Assembly: GCF_026013645.1 (NCBI RefSeq)
Contig: NZ_CP110224.1
Span: forward strand, 3,803,591-3,867,590
DNA from: Virgibacillus natechei
GTDB taxonomy: Bacteria > Bacillota > Bacilli > Bacillales > Amphibacillaceae
Direction: 5' to 3'
Length of the DNA: 64,000 nucleotides
Positions 35,560-45,696 of this stretch are shown here, piece by piece. The notes under the pieces were generated by a model. It ran no database searches. It was not told the origin of the DNA and saw nothing but the letters and a program-made list of their open reading frames with translations. The stretch's first letter is position 1. Every line of letters starts with the position of its first letter. The translations under genes and the position numbers were made by a program.

Positions 35560-36177
35560 ATGCCTTCAATTGAACCACATTTATCCATGACCGGGCGGTT
35601 GAAAGGGAGCTTGCTCAAGTTAACGGAAGAAATCAATCAAATGATTGATACCATTGATATGCAAGAATCCAATGTGTTAAACAAATTTGAACAAATTCAT
35701 CATTCCTTTCATAATGTTCAAGCCGCTACAGCATCTTATTACCTAAAATTGTATTTATCGCCCTTTATAGCCCAGTATGATGTACTTTCCACAGCCGTCC
35801 AGCATTTATCAGAGCGTAATCATGGCGCATTAATTGTCATCCAACGGAAAGATGAATTGGATAGCCTTGTTCATTCTGGTTTACCCCTAAATGCTGACCT
35901 ATCTTATGCACTGCTGGAATCCATTTTTTACACCGGCAGTCCCTTGCACGATGGAGCAGTCTTAATTTGTAATGATACGATTACTTCTGCTGCAAATGTC
36001 CTCCCATTATCAGAACACAAGGTAGAAGGGAAGAAGCTAGGAACCAGGCATCGCGCAGCTCTTGGCCTTTCTGAACAAACGGATGCGCTGGTGCTGGTTG
36101 TGTCAGAGGAAACCGGGAGAGCGACTTTTGCATTAGACGGGAAATTATATCCGATACGGACGACTGGGATGGTGTGA
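35560..36177 (+). CDS. cdaS: Sporulation-type diadenylate cyclase CdaS
   Basis: 205 residues from ATG 35560 behind GATGAGGTGG; an in-frame TTG at 35512 is less likely and would exceed the usual ~207. The N-terminal two-helix regulatory (YojJ) domain covers about 1-60; the DAC domain has the LHDGAVLI (DGA) and GTRHRAALGLSE (RHR) motifs. Makes c-di-AMP from two ATP; CdaS in Bacillus subtilis acts in spores/germination. The matching phosphodiesterase gdpP lies 4 kb away. Confidence 0.92.
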   Translation: MPSIEPHLSMTGRLKGSLLKLTEEINQMIDTIDMQESNVLNKFEQIHHSFHNVQAATASYYLKLYLSPFIAQYDVLSTAVQHLSERNHGALIVIQRKDELDSLVHSGLPLNADLSYALLESIFYTGSPLHDGAVLICNDTITSAANVLPLSEHKVEGKKLGTRHRAALGLSEQTDALVLVVSEETGRATFALDGKLYPIRTTGMV

Positions 36178-36269
36178 TTAAGCTGAAATTAAACTTATTG
36201 TATCCTTGTTAGTTGATTGACATGCGATCTTACTATGGTATGTTGTGATCAAGGGAAAGGGGTGATCAC

Positions 36270-36938
36270 ATGAAGAAACTAACAAGGGTTTATTGCTTTA
36301 CTATTGCCCTACTATTACTCGTTCTATTTCTTGTTGGATGTGCAGGGAATACGAACGCAGAATCTGAAAAAGAAAATGACAAGACAGAAGAAAACAATTT
36401 AATAGACGAGGAGGAAGATGAACCGGAGCCTACCACAGGATCTGAAGAAGCTTCAAGCGACGATGATAATAATACTTCTTCTGACAAATCAACAAACGAA
36501 GAGCCTTCAAATAATACATATGAAGATGACAATGCATCTGGAAACGAAGAAGATAACCCATTGTCCGAATATTCTTCTGAGGAAATCGAATACGCTCGAG
36601 TTTGGTTGCAGCTTGGAGTTATGAAAGATGTAGATGAATTAAATGTTCGACATATTCCAGCTGGTACAGCCCTTAATTCTGATGATGAAACCAGTGCTAG
36701 CTATCCGGAAGATGTGTTCCAGCTAGCAGGTGCTCGCTTAGTAGCTGGCTCAGTAACTTACAGTGGTAATGGAGATGGAACGATTAATGTATACAACGTT
36801 CCTTTACGTTGGGATGGAGAGTACCCTGCAGGCGAAGAATTCTACGAAGATATTATTGAAAATACAGAGTTGGAGTACATTGATACAGGTGACGATGAAG
36901 AAATCATAGAGCTCATTGATAAAATGAATATTCATTAA
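36270..36938 (+). CDS. Putative acidic lipoprotein of unknown function
   Basis: 222 residues. Signal peptide with lipobox (VLFLVGC, cysteine at 24), then a highly acidic, low-complexity linker rich in E, D, S and N (about 25-105), then a folded domain of ~115 residues (EYARVWLQLGVMKDVDELN ... VYNVPLRWDGEYPAG) that occurs in other Bacillaceae lipoproteins without a known role. Membrane-anchored, cell-surface. The acidity fits a salt-adapted host. RBS AAAGGGGTGA upstream. Confidence 0.75.
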   Translation: MKKLTRVYCFTIALLLLVLFLVGCAGNTNAESEKENDKTEENNLIDEEEDEPEPTTGSEEASSDDDNNTSSDKSTNEEPSNNTYEDDNASGNEEDNPLSEYSSEEIEYARVWLQLGVMKDVDELNVRHIPAGTALNSDDETSASYPEDVFQLAGARLVAGSVTYSGNGDGTINVYNVPLRWDGEYPAGEEFYEDIIENTELEYIDTGDDEEIIELIDKMNIH

Positions 36939-37204
36939 TCAGAAGTCGTTAAATTGATTTACGCAAAAAATAAGGGGGGATTCAACGTTATATTGAACAC
37001 CCTTCTATATAGTACATTACCGTCCATGTAGCAATTTTAATACACTCACATTTATAATTTAAGAAAAAGAGACGTTTATTAAACAATTGTGGCCGATTGT
37101 AGAAATGAGTGTGCAAAAAATATCATGAACTTGCAGGATACACGGGAGGGACAGAATTGGTATAACCATGTCCACCTCATGCCTCGCATCACTATTTTAT
37201 ACGG

Positions 37205-37760
37205 TCACGCCGATATTTTTCTATCTTTTCCAGACTCTACCCCGGCAATCACGATAATAATAGCCACAACGCCTAACGCAATGAGAGGTACCAGCCACCC
37301 ATTCGTTACATCATGAAGTGCACCAGCCGTGACAGGTCCAGCAGCTGCCATTAAATAGCCAAGGGACTGTGCCATGCCTGACATTTCCGATTGCAATTGC
37401 TAAGCCAATTAATATCGTCCCTACAAATAGTAGGGTAGCCCCGAAGAATGGACGAACGATAAGTCCGATTGTTAAAAGTATTAAGGAAAAGAAAATAGTC
37501 CTTTCCATCCCAATTCCGTTTGCAATTTTCGGTGCGAACGGCGAAAGCAATCCAAAGGCAAGCAATGGAAGTGTCGTAAGCGTTCCTGCTAGTGTATTGC
37601 TGATATCTAAGTCATCGCGAATAAATGATAGGAGTGACCCTACTGAAGTCAATGGTGCCCTAAGGTTGGATGCAATTAATATAATTCCAATTAGCAAGCC
37701 TCAGCTAGCTACTTTATTTCGTTGGGTATTATTATCTAGTGTTGCTCTCGTTTTCTCCAA
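37205..37760 (-). pseudogene. Disrupted MFS transporter (CynX/NimT-like)
   Basis: Two pieces of one family in different frames: 37697-37380 encodes LIGIILIASNLRAPLTSVGS and on through about the first 115 residues; 37396-37205 encodes QSLGYLMAAAGPVTAGALHD and the last ~60 residues. The ~200 residues between are missing and the frame shifts at about 37385. The N-terminus also carries stops (TAG at codon 4 after the ATG near 37775). CynX/NimT members export or import cyanate, nitroimidazoles or related anions; this copy is dead. Confidence 0.8.
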
Positions 37761-37784
37761 GTCTAGTCCTCCATTATGCTAATC

Positions 37785-37834
37785 AAAGGGTCTGTCCCTC
37801 ACCACCTTAGCGTAGTGAGAGACAGACCCTTTTA
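37785..37834. terminator. Strong hairpin between MFS pseudogene and dnaB
   Basis: AAGGGTCTGTCcCTCAC (37787-37801) pairs with GTGAGaGACAGACCCTT (37815-37832). It lies six bases beyond the dnaB stop and can serve as its terminator (minus strand); the sequence is a type seen dispersed in Bacillaceae. Confidence 0.7.
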
Positions 37835-37839
37835 AAAAA

Positions 37840-39207
37840 TTAAACAGGAACCGGCGGAATATCACTTTCTTGATAGCGATGGTCCAGATCCACGAATTTA
37901 TTATATTCCTTCACAAACGCTAACTCTACTGTTCCGGTCGGGCCGTTACGTTGCTTGGAAATGATGATCTCAATAATATTCTCTTTCTCAGACTCATCGT
38001 CATAATAATCATCACGATATAAGAAACCTACGATGTCCGCATCTTGCTCAATACTACCCGATTCTCTTAGATCAGACATCATTGGGCGTTTGTCCTGACG
38101 TGATTCGACACCACGGGAAAGCTGTGATAGCGCGATTAAAGGAACATTTAATTCACGGGCTAGACCTTTCAATTCCCTGGAAATCTCCGAGACCTCTTGT
38201 TGTCTATTTTCACCAGATTTCCCGCTACCTTGAATAAGTTGCAAGTAATCTATCAAAATCATACCCAAACCGCTTTCCTGCTTTAACCTTCGACATTTAG
38301 AACGAATTTCACTTACACGAATTCCTGGAGAATCATCGATGTAAATTCCTGCATTGGAAAGAGATCCCATTGCCATCGTCAATTTACTCCAGTCATCTGA
38401 TTGCAATTGTCCATTACGTAGACGCTGGGAATCAATGTTACCTTCCGCACAAAGCATACGTTGTACAAGTTGTTCTGCGCCCATTTCCAGACTAAAAATA
38501 GCAACATTCTCATCCGTATTTACTGCCACGCTTTGGGCAACATTTAAGGCGAAAGCTGTCTTACCAACAGATGGACGTGCGGCAACGATAATTAGATCAT
38601 TTCGTTGGAAGCCGGAGGTGATCCGGTCTAAATCGCGAAAACCGGATGAAACACCTGTTATATCAGAAGTGGCATGATGTAGCTGTTCAATCGTATCATA
38701 TACTTCAATTAGCACATCTTTAATTGTTTTAAAGGATCCCGCTTGTTGACGACTCGATACTTCCAGAATATTTTTCTCTGCTTCGTTCAATACAGCTTCT
38801 ACATCATCTTCTCTTTCAAACCCAGATGTAACAACATCCGTGGCTGCACGAATCATACGGCGAAGTAATGCTTTCTCTTCTACTATTTTACTGTAGTATC
38901 CAACATTTGCAGCGGTTGGTACACTGCCAGCAACTTCAGAAAGATATGCGACACCACCAACTTCATCAAGTTGTTTTAAATTTTGTAAATAGGTTGTTAC
39001 GGTAACAACATCAATTGGTTCCCCTTTATCAGAAAGGTGCATCATTGCTGCAAATATACGCTGATGCCCTGCACGATAAAAGTCTTCAGCAACCAATAGC
39101 TCTGAAGCTTGAGGAAATGCTTCTGGTTCTAAAAACACAGCTCCTATGACAGATTGTTCGGCTTCTATATTATGTGGTGGTATACGATTATTCCAAGATT
39201 CACTCAT
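37840..39207 (-). CDS. dnaB: Replicative DNA helicase (DnaB; DnaC in B. subtilis naming)
   Basis: 455 residues. N-terminal DnaB domain (about 8-110) and RecA-like C-terminal domain with Walker A AARPSVGKTAFAL, Walker B LGMILIDYLQLI and H4-like SQLSRGVESRQDKRP. Ring helicase that unwinds DNA at the fork. Normally adjacent to rplI; here about 800 bases of repeat DNA separate them. GGGAGGTGA precedes the ATG. Confidence 0.97.
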   Translation of the reverse strand: MSESWNNRIPPHNIEAEQSVIGAVFLEPEAFPQASELLVAEDFYRAGHQRIFAAMMHLSDKGEPIDVVTVTTYLQNLKQLDEVGGVAYLSEVAGSVPTAANVGYYSKIVEEKALLRRMIRAATDVVTSGFEREDDVEAVLNEAEKNILEVSSRQQAGSFKTIKDVLIEVYDTIEQLHHATSDITGVSSGFRDLDRITSGFQRNDLIIVAARPSVGKTAFALNVAQSVAVNTDENVAIFSLEMGAEQLVQRMLCAEGNIDSQRLRNGQLQSDDWSKLTMAMGSLSNAGIYIDDSPGIRVSEIRSKCRRLKQESGLGMILIDYLQLIQGSGKSGENRQQEVSEISRELKGLARELNVPLIALSQLSRGVESRQDKRPMMSDLRESGSIEQDADIVGFLYRDDYYDDESEKENIIEIIISKQRNGPTGTVELAFVKEYNKFVDLDHRYQESDIPPVPV

Positions 39208-39244
39208 AACCCGAAGTCACCTCCCTTATTTGTGTGACATTTTT

Positions 39245-39955
39245 TCTAATGGCTCTTTTCATAAGTGTTGGGACTGCGGTAACTCGCCCCACCGAAAAGA
39301 ATTGTTGTTTTGACATAGGATTTATAAAGTACGACGTAACTGCCAGGTGATTTCCGCTGCGTACAGTCGCTTTCCGCGGGCACGGCTTTGCCCTGGCAAA
39401 GGGTATGTCGACGTTGTTCGCAAAGAACGGTTTTAGTCGACCTTCCTTAGAGTAGTCCTGTGGGGTCTTCAGACTCGTGCTGGGACTGCGCGTAAATGCT
39501 CGCCCCACCGAAAACCATTGTTCCCGCAGGAGTCGACTGTACTCCGCTCCAATCAACCATCATAAAAGTGCATGTCTATGTCTATTATATGATCAAGCAA
39601 TTTTGATGAAGTTGAAAAGCATCTTACCAGCGGAGGAAATACACGGAGACTCCTGGTCGGCTAAGAATGGTCACGTCCTGTGACCAACGCCGACACTTGA
39701 ACGTCCTGTTCGGCGCGGGAACAGTGGCCAGAGTGAGACCCCGCAGTGCGTAAAATGATGAAGGCCGACTAAAACCGCCCTTTGCGGGCAACGTCGGCAT
39801 ACCCCTTGCCGGGGCAAGGAGGCTCACGGGTCACCCTAAGGTGCGCGTAGTGTATTTCCGCAGCGGGGTAAAAGTATCATCCTTCATTTCAAGTTACGTC
39901 GCCTTTTATATCCACTGCGACGATTCAAAAGCAACAACACCTACGAGAAGACCTT
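39245..39955. mobile_element. Composite MITE-like element, copy C (nested)
   Basis: Begins with GGCTCTTTTCATAAGT and GGGACTGCGGTAACTCGCCC at 39270, contains a second, internal copy of the same end at 39482 (GGGACTGCGCGTAAATGCTC), and ends near CACCTACGAGAAGACC (39940-39955). Interior hairpins include GGTCACGTCCTGTGACC (39669-39685) and GCCGACACTTGAACGTCCTG/TTCGGC (39689-39714). No coding potential I can support. It looks like one element inserted into another. Confidence 0.7.
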
Positions 39956-40014
39956 TTTCTCATTAACTATTATTATTTTTCACTATAAATCAATCATGCC
40001 ATTATCCTTCAAAC

Positions 40015-40461
40015 TTACTTTTCAGTTATATGAACAGTAATAGATCCAGTAACTTCAGGATGTAACTTAACAGGCACAGTAGTATAGCCTAGTTGACGGA
40101 TTGGTTGATCCAGTTCGATTTTGCGTTTATCGATCTTATGCCCATAATCTTTTAGTAGAGCTTCAGCAATTTGTTTACTTGTAATCGAACCAAATAGACG
40201 TCCTTTGTCTCCTGATTTGGCTTTTAACTCTACGTTCAGGTCTGCTAATGTATTTTTTAAATCGATTGCTTCATCTTTCTGCTTTTGTTCCTGCTGAGCA
40301 TCTTTACGCTGTTTCGCTTCCAAAGCTTTCAAGTTTCCAGGTGTTGCTTCTTGTGCAATTTTATTTTTCAATAAATAGTTGCGTGCATAACCATCCGAAA
40401 CTTCTTTTACTTCCCCTTTTTTACCTGTACCCTTTGCGTCTTTTAAAAAAATTACTTTCAT
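40015..40461 (-). CDS. rplI: 50S ribosomal protein L9
   Basis: 148 residues, standard length. [20 protein letters not shown] with DGYARNYLL gives the N-terminal rRNA-binding domain; a central helix joins it to the C-terminal domain (from about 75). Its ATG overlaps the gdpP stop by four bases (ATGA), so it is coupled to gdpP in the yybS-gdpP-rplI operon. Confidence 0.97.
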   Translation of the reverse strand: MKVIFLKDAKGTGKKGEVKEVSDGYARNYLLKNKIAQEATPGNLKALEAKQRKDAQQEQKQKDEAIDLKNTLADLNVELKAKSGDKGRLFGSITSKQIAEALLKDYGHKIDKRKIELDQPIRQLGYTTVPVKLHPEVTGSITVHITEK

Positions 40462-42434
40462 TCTGATTCTCTCCCTTCCATATACTCATTAATAATATCT
40501 TTCAATAGGTTCTCAGCGTCATCGAGGTTCGTATCTTCGATTTGTGTCGCCGCATTTGTTAAGTGGCCACCACCGTTCATTTTTTCCATAATAATCTGCA
40601 CATTGACCTCACCAAGCGAACGTGCACTTATGCCAATTTTACCATCGTCACGTTCAGAAATGACAAACGATGCCGTTATACCACTCATCGTTAAGAGTGT
40701 GTCAGCTGCTTGTGCAATCAATATATGACCATATGTTTTTCCAGGACCAGCTTTAGATATTGCAATAGAATCGCGATAAACTTCTGCTCTTTCTATTAAT
40801 TTACTTCGTTTCACATAAACATTCAGGTCTTCCTTCATAAACTTCTGTACCAGAATATTATCTGCACCTTTAGAACGTAAATAGGATGCAGCATCAAATG
40901 TACGTGATCCTGTACGTAATGAAAAACTCTTTGTATCAATAATAATACCAGCTAACAGTGCAGTAGCCTCCAGTATTTTTAATTTCAGGTTTTTCGGTTG
41001 ATATTCCAATAGTTCTGTAACCAATTCTGCCGTTGATGATGCATATGGTTCCATATATACCAAGGTTGGATTATCAATAAATTCCTCACCACGGCGGTGA
41101 TGATCAATAACCACCTTATACTCTGTTTTTTGAAGCAAGGTTTCATTTGCAACCATTGAAGGACGATGTGTATCCACTACAACCACTAAGCTGCGGCCTC
41201 CGGTAATTTCTTCGGCTTCTTCTGGATCGATGAAATGATCCCATAAACTATCATCTTTCTTAATTTCATCAATTAAACGGGAAACTCCTGTATCAATATC
41301 TTCTGGATCAAATACAATATAGCCATCAACACCGTTTGTTTTAGCAATGTTTAAAATACCTATTGCAGCACCAAGCGAATCCATGTCTGGTGCTTTATGC
41401 CCCATAATAATAACATTATCACTTACTTTAACAAGTTCCATCAACGCATGGGAAATAACTCGTGCTCTAACACGGGTACGCTTCTCCATTGGATTCGTCT
41501 TACCACCATAAAAACGAACCTTTCCTGCCTCATCTTTAATTGCAACTTGGTCACCACCACGCCCAAGCGCCAAGTCAAGACTAGATTGTGCCAATTCACC
41601 CAAAGTAGTAAGTTCTGCATCACCAGAGCCAACTCCAATACTCAATGTGACTGGATTATTTTGTTCCCCATTTACTTCACGAACTTGATCTAAAATATCA
41701 AACTTTACTTTTTCTAAGTTTTGTAGTATTTGTTTCGTTCCCACAGCCAAAAACCGTTCTTGTGAGGTTCGTTTCAAATAGAGCCCATTCTCTGTCGACC
41801 AGTTATTTAATAGAGAAGTTACTTGTGAATTTAATTGACTTTTTGTTTTGTCATCCATGTTTTGCGTGATTTCCTCATAATTATCTAAGAAAATAATAGC
41901 GATAACCGTTTTCTCATTATGATACAACATTTGCAATTTGGATTGCTCTGTTCGGTCAAACAAATATAATAATCGTTCATCTCGTTTTATTCGCGTCTTA
42001 AATTCATAATCGTTTATTTCGATCCACATATCATCTTTATTTTCCTTAATCATCGGAATGAGCTTTTCGGAAAAGGTGTTTAGTGAATCGCCGATGACCG
42101 TATCTTTTTCTCCACTAAATTTATTCATATATGGATTTACCCATTCAACCGTATAGTCATCATTATATAACACGATACCTAATGGCATTTCAAGTAACGC
42201 TTCGTCTCCCACTTTCTTAACGCGATGAGAAAGCACAGATATATATTCTTCTGCTTCATTAATCAATACTTTTTCTTTTCGTATACTATAGAAGATAGAA
42301 GCAGCTAGAAATACTGTCATAATGATTCCTAACTCCCATTGGAAGTACCATATGACAACAAGCAAAATAATAGACAGTGAATAAATCACCCATAAATGAC
42401 TACTAAGTGTTGGTTTCTTTTTTAAATCTGGCAT
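40458..42434 (-). CDS. gdpP: c-di-AMP phosphodiesterase GdpP (YybT)
   Basis: 658 residues. Two N-terminal membrane helices, a PAS-like domain (about 70-150), a degenerate GGDEF (about 170-305; [10 protein letters not shown] in place of the active motif), and a DHH/DHHA1 hydrolase with [33 protein letters not shown] and [13 protein letters not shown]. Cleaves c-di-AMP, a signal for K+ and osmotic balance and wall integrity. Together with CdaS it shows both sides of c-di-AMP turnover in this window. Confidence 0.96.
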   Translation of the reverse strand: MPDLKKKPTLSSHLWVIYSLSIILLVVIWYFQWELGIIMTVFLAASIFYSIRKEKVLINEAEEYISVLSHRVKKVGDEALLEMPLGIVLYNDDYTVEWVNPYMNKFSGEKDTVIGDSLNTFSEKLIPMIKENKDDMWIEINDYEFKTRIKRDERLLYLFDRTEQSKLQMLYHNEKTVIAIIFLDNYEEITQNMDDKTKSQLNSQVTSLLNNWSTENGLYLKRTSQERFLAVGTKQILQNLEKVKFDILDQVREVNGEQNNPVTLSIGVGSGDAELTTLGELAQSSLDLALGRGGDQVAIKDEAGKVRFYGGKTNPMEKRTRVRARVISHALMELVKVSDNVIIMGHKAPDMDSLGAAIGILNIAKTNGVDGYIVFDPEDIDTGVSRLIDEIKKDDSLWDHFIDPEEAEEITGGRSLVVVVDTHRPSMVANETLLQKTEYKVVIDHHRRGEEFIDNPTLVYMEPYASSTAELVTELLEYQPKNLKLKILEATALLAGIIIDTKSFSLRTGSRTFDAASYLRSKGADNILVQKFMKEDLNVYVKRSKLIERAEVYRDSIAISKAGPGKTYGHILIAQAADTLLTMSGITASFVISERDDGKIGISARSLGEVNVQIIMEKMNGGGHLTNAATQIEDTNLDDAENLLKDIINEYMEGRESE

Positions 42435-42465
42435 CGTACTCAGCTCCTACTAACTTGAGACCTGT

Positions 42466-43428
42466 TTATTTTTTACGCTTATCTTCATTTCCTGTCAGCC
42501 TATCTCTTAACCGAAAGCCTATATCAATTATACCTAAAATACGCACTAAATAAAGCATTAGCGGAGGGAAAATCACTGCTAATACAACACTAATGATTGG
42601 AAGTGCCTTTGACATCTTCTTATGATGGGCGTAAAAGAATATAAATGAGAATCCTTGAAGAGACATCAATAGTCCTGTTAACATGAGCAAATTCTGAGCA
42701 CCTAGATAAAAGATATTGCCAGAATCTAATTCAATAAATGAAAGAAGTAGCGCAAATAAGTATATCCATATGATCGATACTGGAAATTGCAAGGTGCGAA
42801 AAGGCGGAAAGCGCAATTCTTTTCTTTCGATGCGATTAATCATTTTATAACTAGCCCACTGGCTGATAAAGGCCAATAATATTGCAGCTACTGCCAAGCC
42901 TACAGGAAATAGGTCCGTTAATAAATTTACTTGTTCCTCCATCATTTCTTGCGCTTCTGTTGCTTGTTCACTACCAACTCCAAATTGCTCTAACAATTCT
43001 GTGCTCATTTGCATGGATTGAGCTACAATTAATTCAAATTCTTCTATCCAGTTTATATCAAACAAGACCTGTGTGTATACAAATACAAATAGCAAGCCAA
43101 TGATAAAACCAAACGTTCCACGTGCCCACGTTTCATATGCAGATACATTTTGGTAAATTGCACTCCCTATCATCAGTCCACCCAGCCCCATAAGAACTGC
43201 TATTGGCAACGAAAAAACAGTAGCAAAAAGCGTTGTTAAAAGCATTGCAACTGCCAACATTAATAATGTTGGTTTCCAATCATATCTAGACCCATATATA
43301 ATAAACGGTACTGGTAACAGGAACATCGCAATGATCGATACAACTGGAACTAAAATGGTGACGAACAACAATACCATAAAAATGGCTGTAAGTAATGCCC
43401 CGTCTGTTATTTTTTTTGATTGATTCAT
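42466..43428 (-). CDS. yybS: YybS family membrane protein (DUF2232)
   Basis: 320 residues, about eight membrane helices (from ALLTAIFMVLLFVTILVPVV to VVLAVIFPPLMLYLV). DUF2232/YybS proteins sit upstream of gdpP in Bacilli and resemble the S components or YpdP-like transport folds; function unknown. GAGGTG lies upstream of the ATG. First gene of the yybS-gdpP-rplI unit. The 336 bases upstream hold nothing I recognise besides promoters. Confidence 0.9.
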   Translation of the reverse strand: MNQSKKITDGALLTAIFMVLLFVTILVPVVSIIAMFLLPVPFIIYGSRYDWKPTLLMLAVAMLLTTLFATVFSLPIAVLMGLGGLMIGSAIYQNVSAYETWARGTFGFIIGLLFVFVYTQVLFDINWIEEFELIVAQSMQMSTELLEQFGVGSEQATEAQEMMEEQVNLLTDLFPVGLAVAAILLAFISQWASYKMINRIERKELRFPPFRTLQFPVSIIWIYLFALLLSFIELDSGNIFYLGAQNLLMLTGLLMSLQGFSFIFFYAHHKKMSKALPIISVVLAVIFPPLMLYLVRILGIIDIGFRLRDRLTGNEDKRKK

Positions 43429-43764
43429 CTATTGCACCTCATCTAAAACATTTATAGCATTTGCCTGTATTTACTGAAACTCAGAATAACTCGGTCATTT
43501 TCAATTACGTGACATATCTTAGTCGAAATACGTACATGATACTTCACTAATTTAATTTCACTCATTGTAATATGATAACATGATTTATGATAAAATGTAT
43601 GTCGAAACAAGTTGAGAACATTATTTCCTGGGGAATATTTTGTAATTAAATGGTGACGACATCTTACGTAGAAATCCAATCAGTATTTCCTTATGCAGTA
43701 ACGCGCTTTTATTTTGCTTTTCTATTATAATGAAAATGAATACTTTACTAGAAGGATGAAAACA

Positions 43765-44253
43765 ATGATTTTCCTGCAAGCATTTATACATAGCATCAAA
43801 TTACCCAATAAAAAAGCTGTCTTCAAGCTTAATCGAATTGGGATGGATATTACAGTAATCTATATGTTTATACTATTATTACTCGTTTCTATTCCATCAT
43901 TAATTGAACAATTAACAACAGCAAGTGGGCAGGCCGCTGATTTAAACTTTTTATTTTTACTCATATACTTTTTTATGTTTTATTATTTGCCAATGACGCT
44001 TATTGTATTTCTAGTGCTTTCAATAATCGCCTATATTGCTACCCTTTTCGCCAAAAGAATGCAGCGCAAATTACGCTTCTCCATCCTTTGGAAAATGAGT
44101 GCCTATACGACCACCATACCATTTATTCTTTATACAGTAATTGCATTAATTTTTCCAGTTCGTGATATGTTTTTACTCGTTTCGCTTATTTATACACTCA
44201 CATTATTAGTGATGATTATTTTTGTTTATCCGAAGCGCAAAATTCGGTCGTAA
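43765..44253 (+). CDS. DUF1189-like membrane protein
   Basis: 162 residues from ATG 43765 (GAAGGA upstream; another ATG nine bases earlier overlaps the RBS). Four membrane helices; the N-terminal LQAFIHSIKLPNKKAVFKLN then RIGMDITVIYMF fits the DUF1189 pattern (amphipathic start before the first helix), though this is shorter than the ~260-residue members. Function unknown. It is one of few plus-strand genes here, running against the fork direction. Confidence 0.65.
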   Translation: MIFLQAFIHSIKLPNKKAVFKLNRIGMDITVIYMFILLLLVSIPSLIEQLTTASGQAADLNFLFLLIYFFMFYYLPMTLIVFLVLSIIAYIATLFAKRMQRKLRFSILWKMSAYTTTIPFILYTVIALIFPVRDMFLLVSLIYTLTLLVMIIFVYPKRKIRS

Positions 44254-44385
44254 TTGGTTCGTGAATACTTGTTATGGAAACTTGTTCTGTAGAGGTAGAA
44301 CTAGGAACGTTGTAAATTCTACATCTTAATTTCAAAACCCTTCTTTTTTATTAATGATTTAATAGGAGTAATTTTTAATCTACAT

Positions 44386-44426
44386 AAAAAACCTCTAAAC
44401 CCAGCCCAGGCCAGATTCAGAGGTTA
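44386..44426 (-). terminator. Terminator of rpsF-ssb-rpsR
   Basis: On the minus strand AACCTCTgAA...TTtAGAGGTT followed by TTTTATG (arms 44416-44425 and 44390-44399). Nine bases after the rpsR stop. Confidence 0.85.
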
Positions 44427-44434
44427 AACTACTA

Positions 44435-44668
44435 TTATTCTTCTGCTACAAACGGCAATAATGCCATTGTACGAGCACGTTTTATTGCTTTTGTAAGTTT
44501 ACGTTGATATTTTGCAGATGTTCCAGTAACACGACGTGGAAGAATTTTTCCGCGTTCGGATACGAAACGTCTTAGCAAGTCAACATCTTTATAGTCAATG
44601 TGTGTAATCCCATTTGCTGTGAAGTAACACACTTTACGACGTTTTGGACGTCCGCGACGAGCTGCCAT
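44435..44668 (-). CDS. rpsR: 30S ribosomal protein S18
   Basis: 77 residues; [20 protein letters not shown] and [20 protein letters not shown] are diagnostic. Binds 16S rRNA together with S6. AAAGGAGGG upstream of ATG. Last gene of rpsF-ssb-rpsR. Confidence 0.98.
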   Translation of the reverse strand: MAARRGRPKRRKVCYFTANGITHIDYKDVDLLRRFVSERGKILPRRVTGTSAKYQRKLTKAIKRARTMALLPFVAEE

Positions 44669-44693
44669 TGATAGCCCTCCTTTAATTTAAATC

Positions 44694-45170
44694 TTAAAAT
44701 GGTAAATCATCATCTGATATATCGATAGGCTCTCCATTCGTTTTAAATGGGTCCTCTTGATTTTGGTTCTGATTTTGGTTCTGATTCGGAAACTGATTTC
44801 TATTTTGCTGGAATCCTGATGTGTCTTGTCCCCTATCCGGAGATGAGGCACCTTTTGATTCTAGAAATTGCACACTGTCTGCAACGACTTCTGTTACAAA
44901 TACGGTCTTACCATCTTGTCCTTCAAATGTACGTGATTGAAGACGGCCATCAACACCAATCTGACTACCTTTTTTCATATAGTTGGCAAGGTTTTCAGCC
45001 GGTCTGCGCCACACGACACAGTTAATAAAGTCTGCATCACGTTCACCTTGTTGATTGGTAAATGGTCGATTAACTGCAATGGTAAAATTAGCTACTGCTA
45101 CTCCGTTTGGTGTATAACGTAGATCAGGATCCTTCGTTAACCTGCCAACAAGTACGACACGATTTAACAT
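44694..45170 (-). CDS. ssb: Single-stranded DNA-binding protein
   Basis: 158 residues from ATG 45170 (AAGGAG nine bases upstream; an in-frame GTG lies too close). OB-fold (about 1-110) with [20 protein letters not shown], a low-complexity Q/N-rich linker, and the acidic tip DISDDDLPF that recruits partners such as RecQ, RecG and PriA. Protects ssDNA at the fork. Confidence 0.97.
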   Translation of the reverse strand: MLNRVVLVGRLTKDPDLRYTPNGVAVANFTIAVNRPFTNQQGERDADFINCVVWRRPAENLANYMKKGSQIGVDGRLQSRTFEGQDGKTVFVTEVVADSVQFLESKGASSPDRGQDTSGFQQNRNQFPNQNQNQNQNQEDPFKTNGEPIDISDDDLPF

Positions 45171-45185
45171 CAGAACCACTCCTTA

Positions 45186-45476
45186 TTATTGATCATCTTC
45201 TCGGATTGTCATATGACGAATAATATCATTAGAGAACTTAGCTAAACGATCAAATTCATTGATTGCTTCTTGATCACTGCTGAAGTTAATGAGTACATAA
45301 TATCCATCACGATAGTCTTTGATTTCATAAGCAAGACGTTTCTTACCTTTTTCATCAACTTTTTCTATCTCCGCGCCATTATTAGTTAAAACGTTGTTGA
45401 AACGCTCCATTAAAGCTGTTTTGGCTTCCTCTTCAATGTCTGGGCGAATGATATACATTATTTCATATTTCCTCAT
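45186..45476 (-). CDS. rpsF: 30S ribosomal protein S6
   Basis: 96 residues from ATG 45476 (GGAGGTG seven bases upstream; in-frame GTG overlaps the RBS). [20 protein letters not shown] and [20 protein letters not shown] are diagnostic. First gene of the operon; may autoregulate with S18 through the leader. Confidence 0.98.
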   Translation of the reverse strand: MRKYEIMYIIRPDIEEEAKTALMERFNNVLTNNGAEIEKVDEKGKKRLAYEIKDYRDGYYVLINFSSDQEAINEFDRLAKFSNDIIRHMTIREDDQ

Positions 45477-45497
45477 TCGGTACACCTCCTTTTGGTC

Positions 45498-45524
45498 TAA
45501 ACGGCTCCATTCAATCGATGGAAC
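45498..45524 (-). promoter_or_regulatory. Candidate S6:S18-binding leader motif
   Basis: In the rpsF leader (minus strand) TTCCATCGATTGAATGGAgCCG forms a small hairpin adjoining an unpaired CCG. The known S6:S18 autoregulatory motif is a hairpin with a CCG bulge at this place. Match judged by eye only. Confidence 0.4.
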
Positions 45525-45560
45525 AAGGAGTAATCAAATTGTAATTACTCACGATAGTGA

Positions 45561-45589
45561 ATTATACCAAATGTTTTCCAAAATTACAA
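45561..45589 (-). promoter_or_regulatory. rpsF operon promoter
   Basis: Minus strand TTGTAA (45589-45584), 17 bases, TATAAT (45566-45561), about 85 bases upstream of the rpsF start. Leaves room for the leader motif. Confidence 0.75.
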
Positions 45590-45696
45590 GTCCCCGAGAG
45601 ATCCTAAATCAAACGTTAAACAAATTAGTAACCATTTCACCAACATACAAGGTCGTCATGCTTTTTTATCCTGTTGTAATGATGCGTCCTTTACTA

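Noticed and set aside
37089..37316. 75-codon plus-strand frame
   Set aside because: Antisense to the MFS pseudogene and without RBS.
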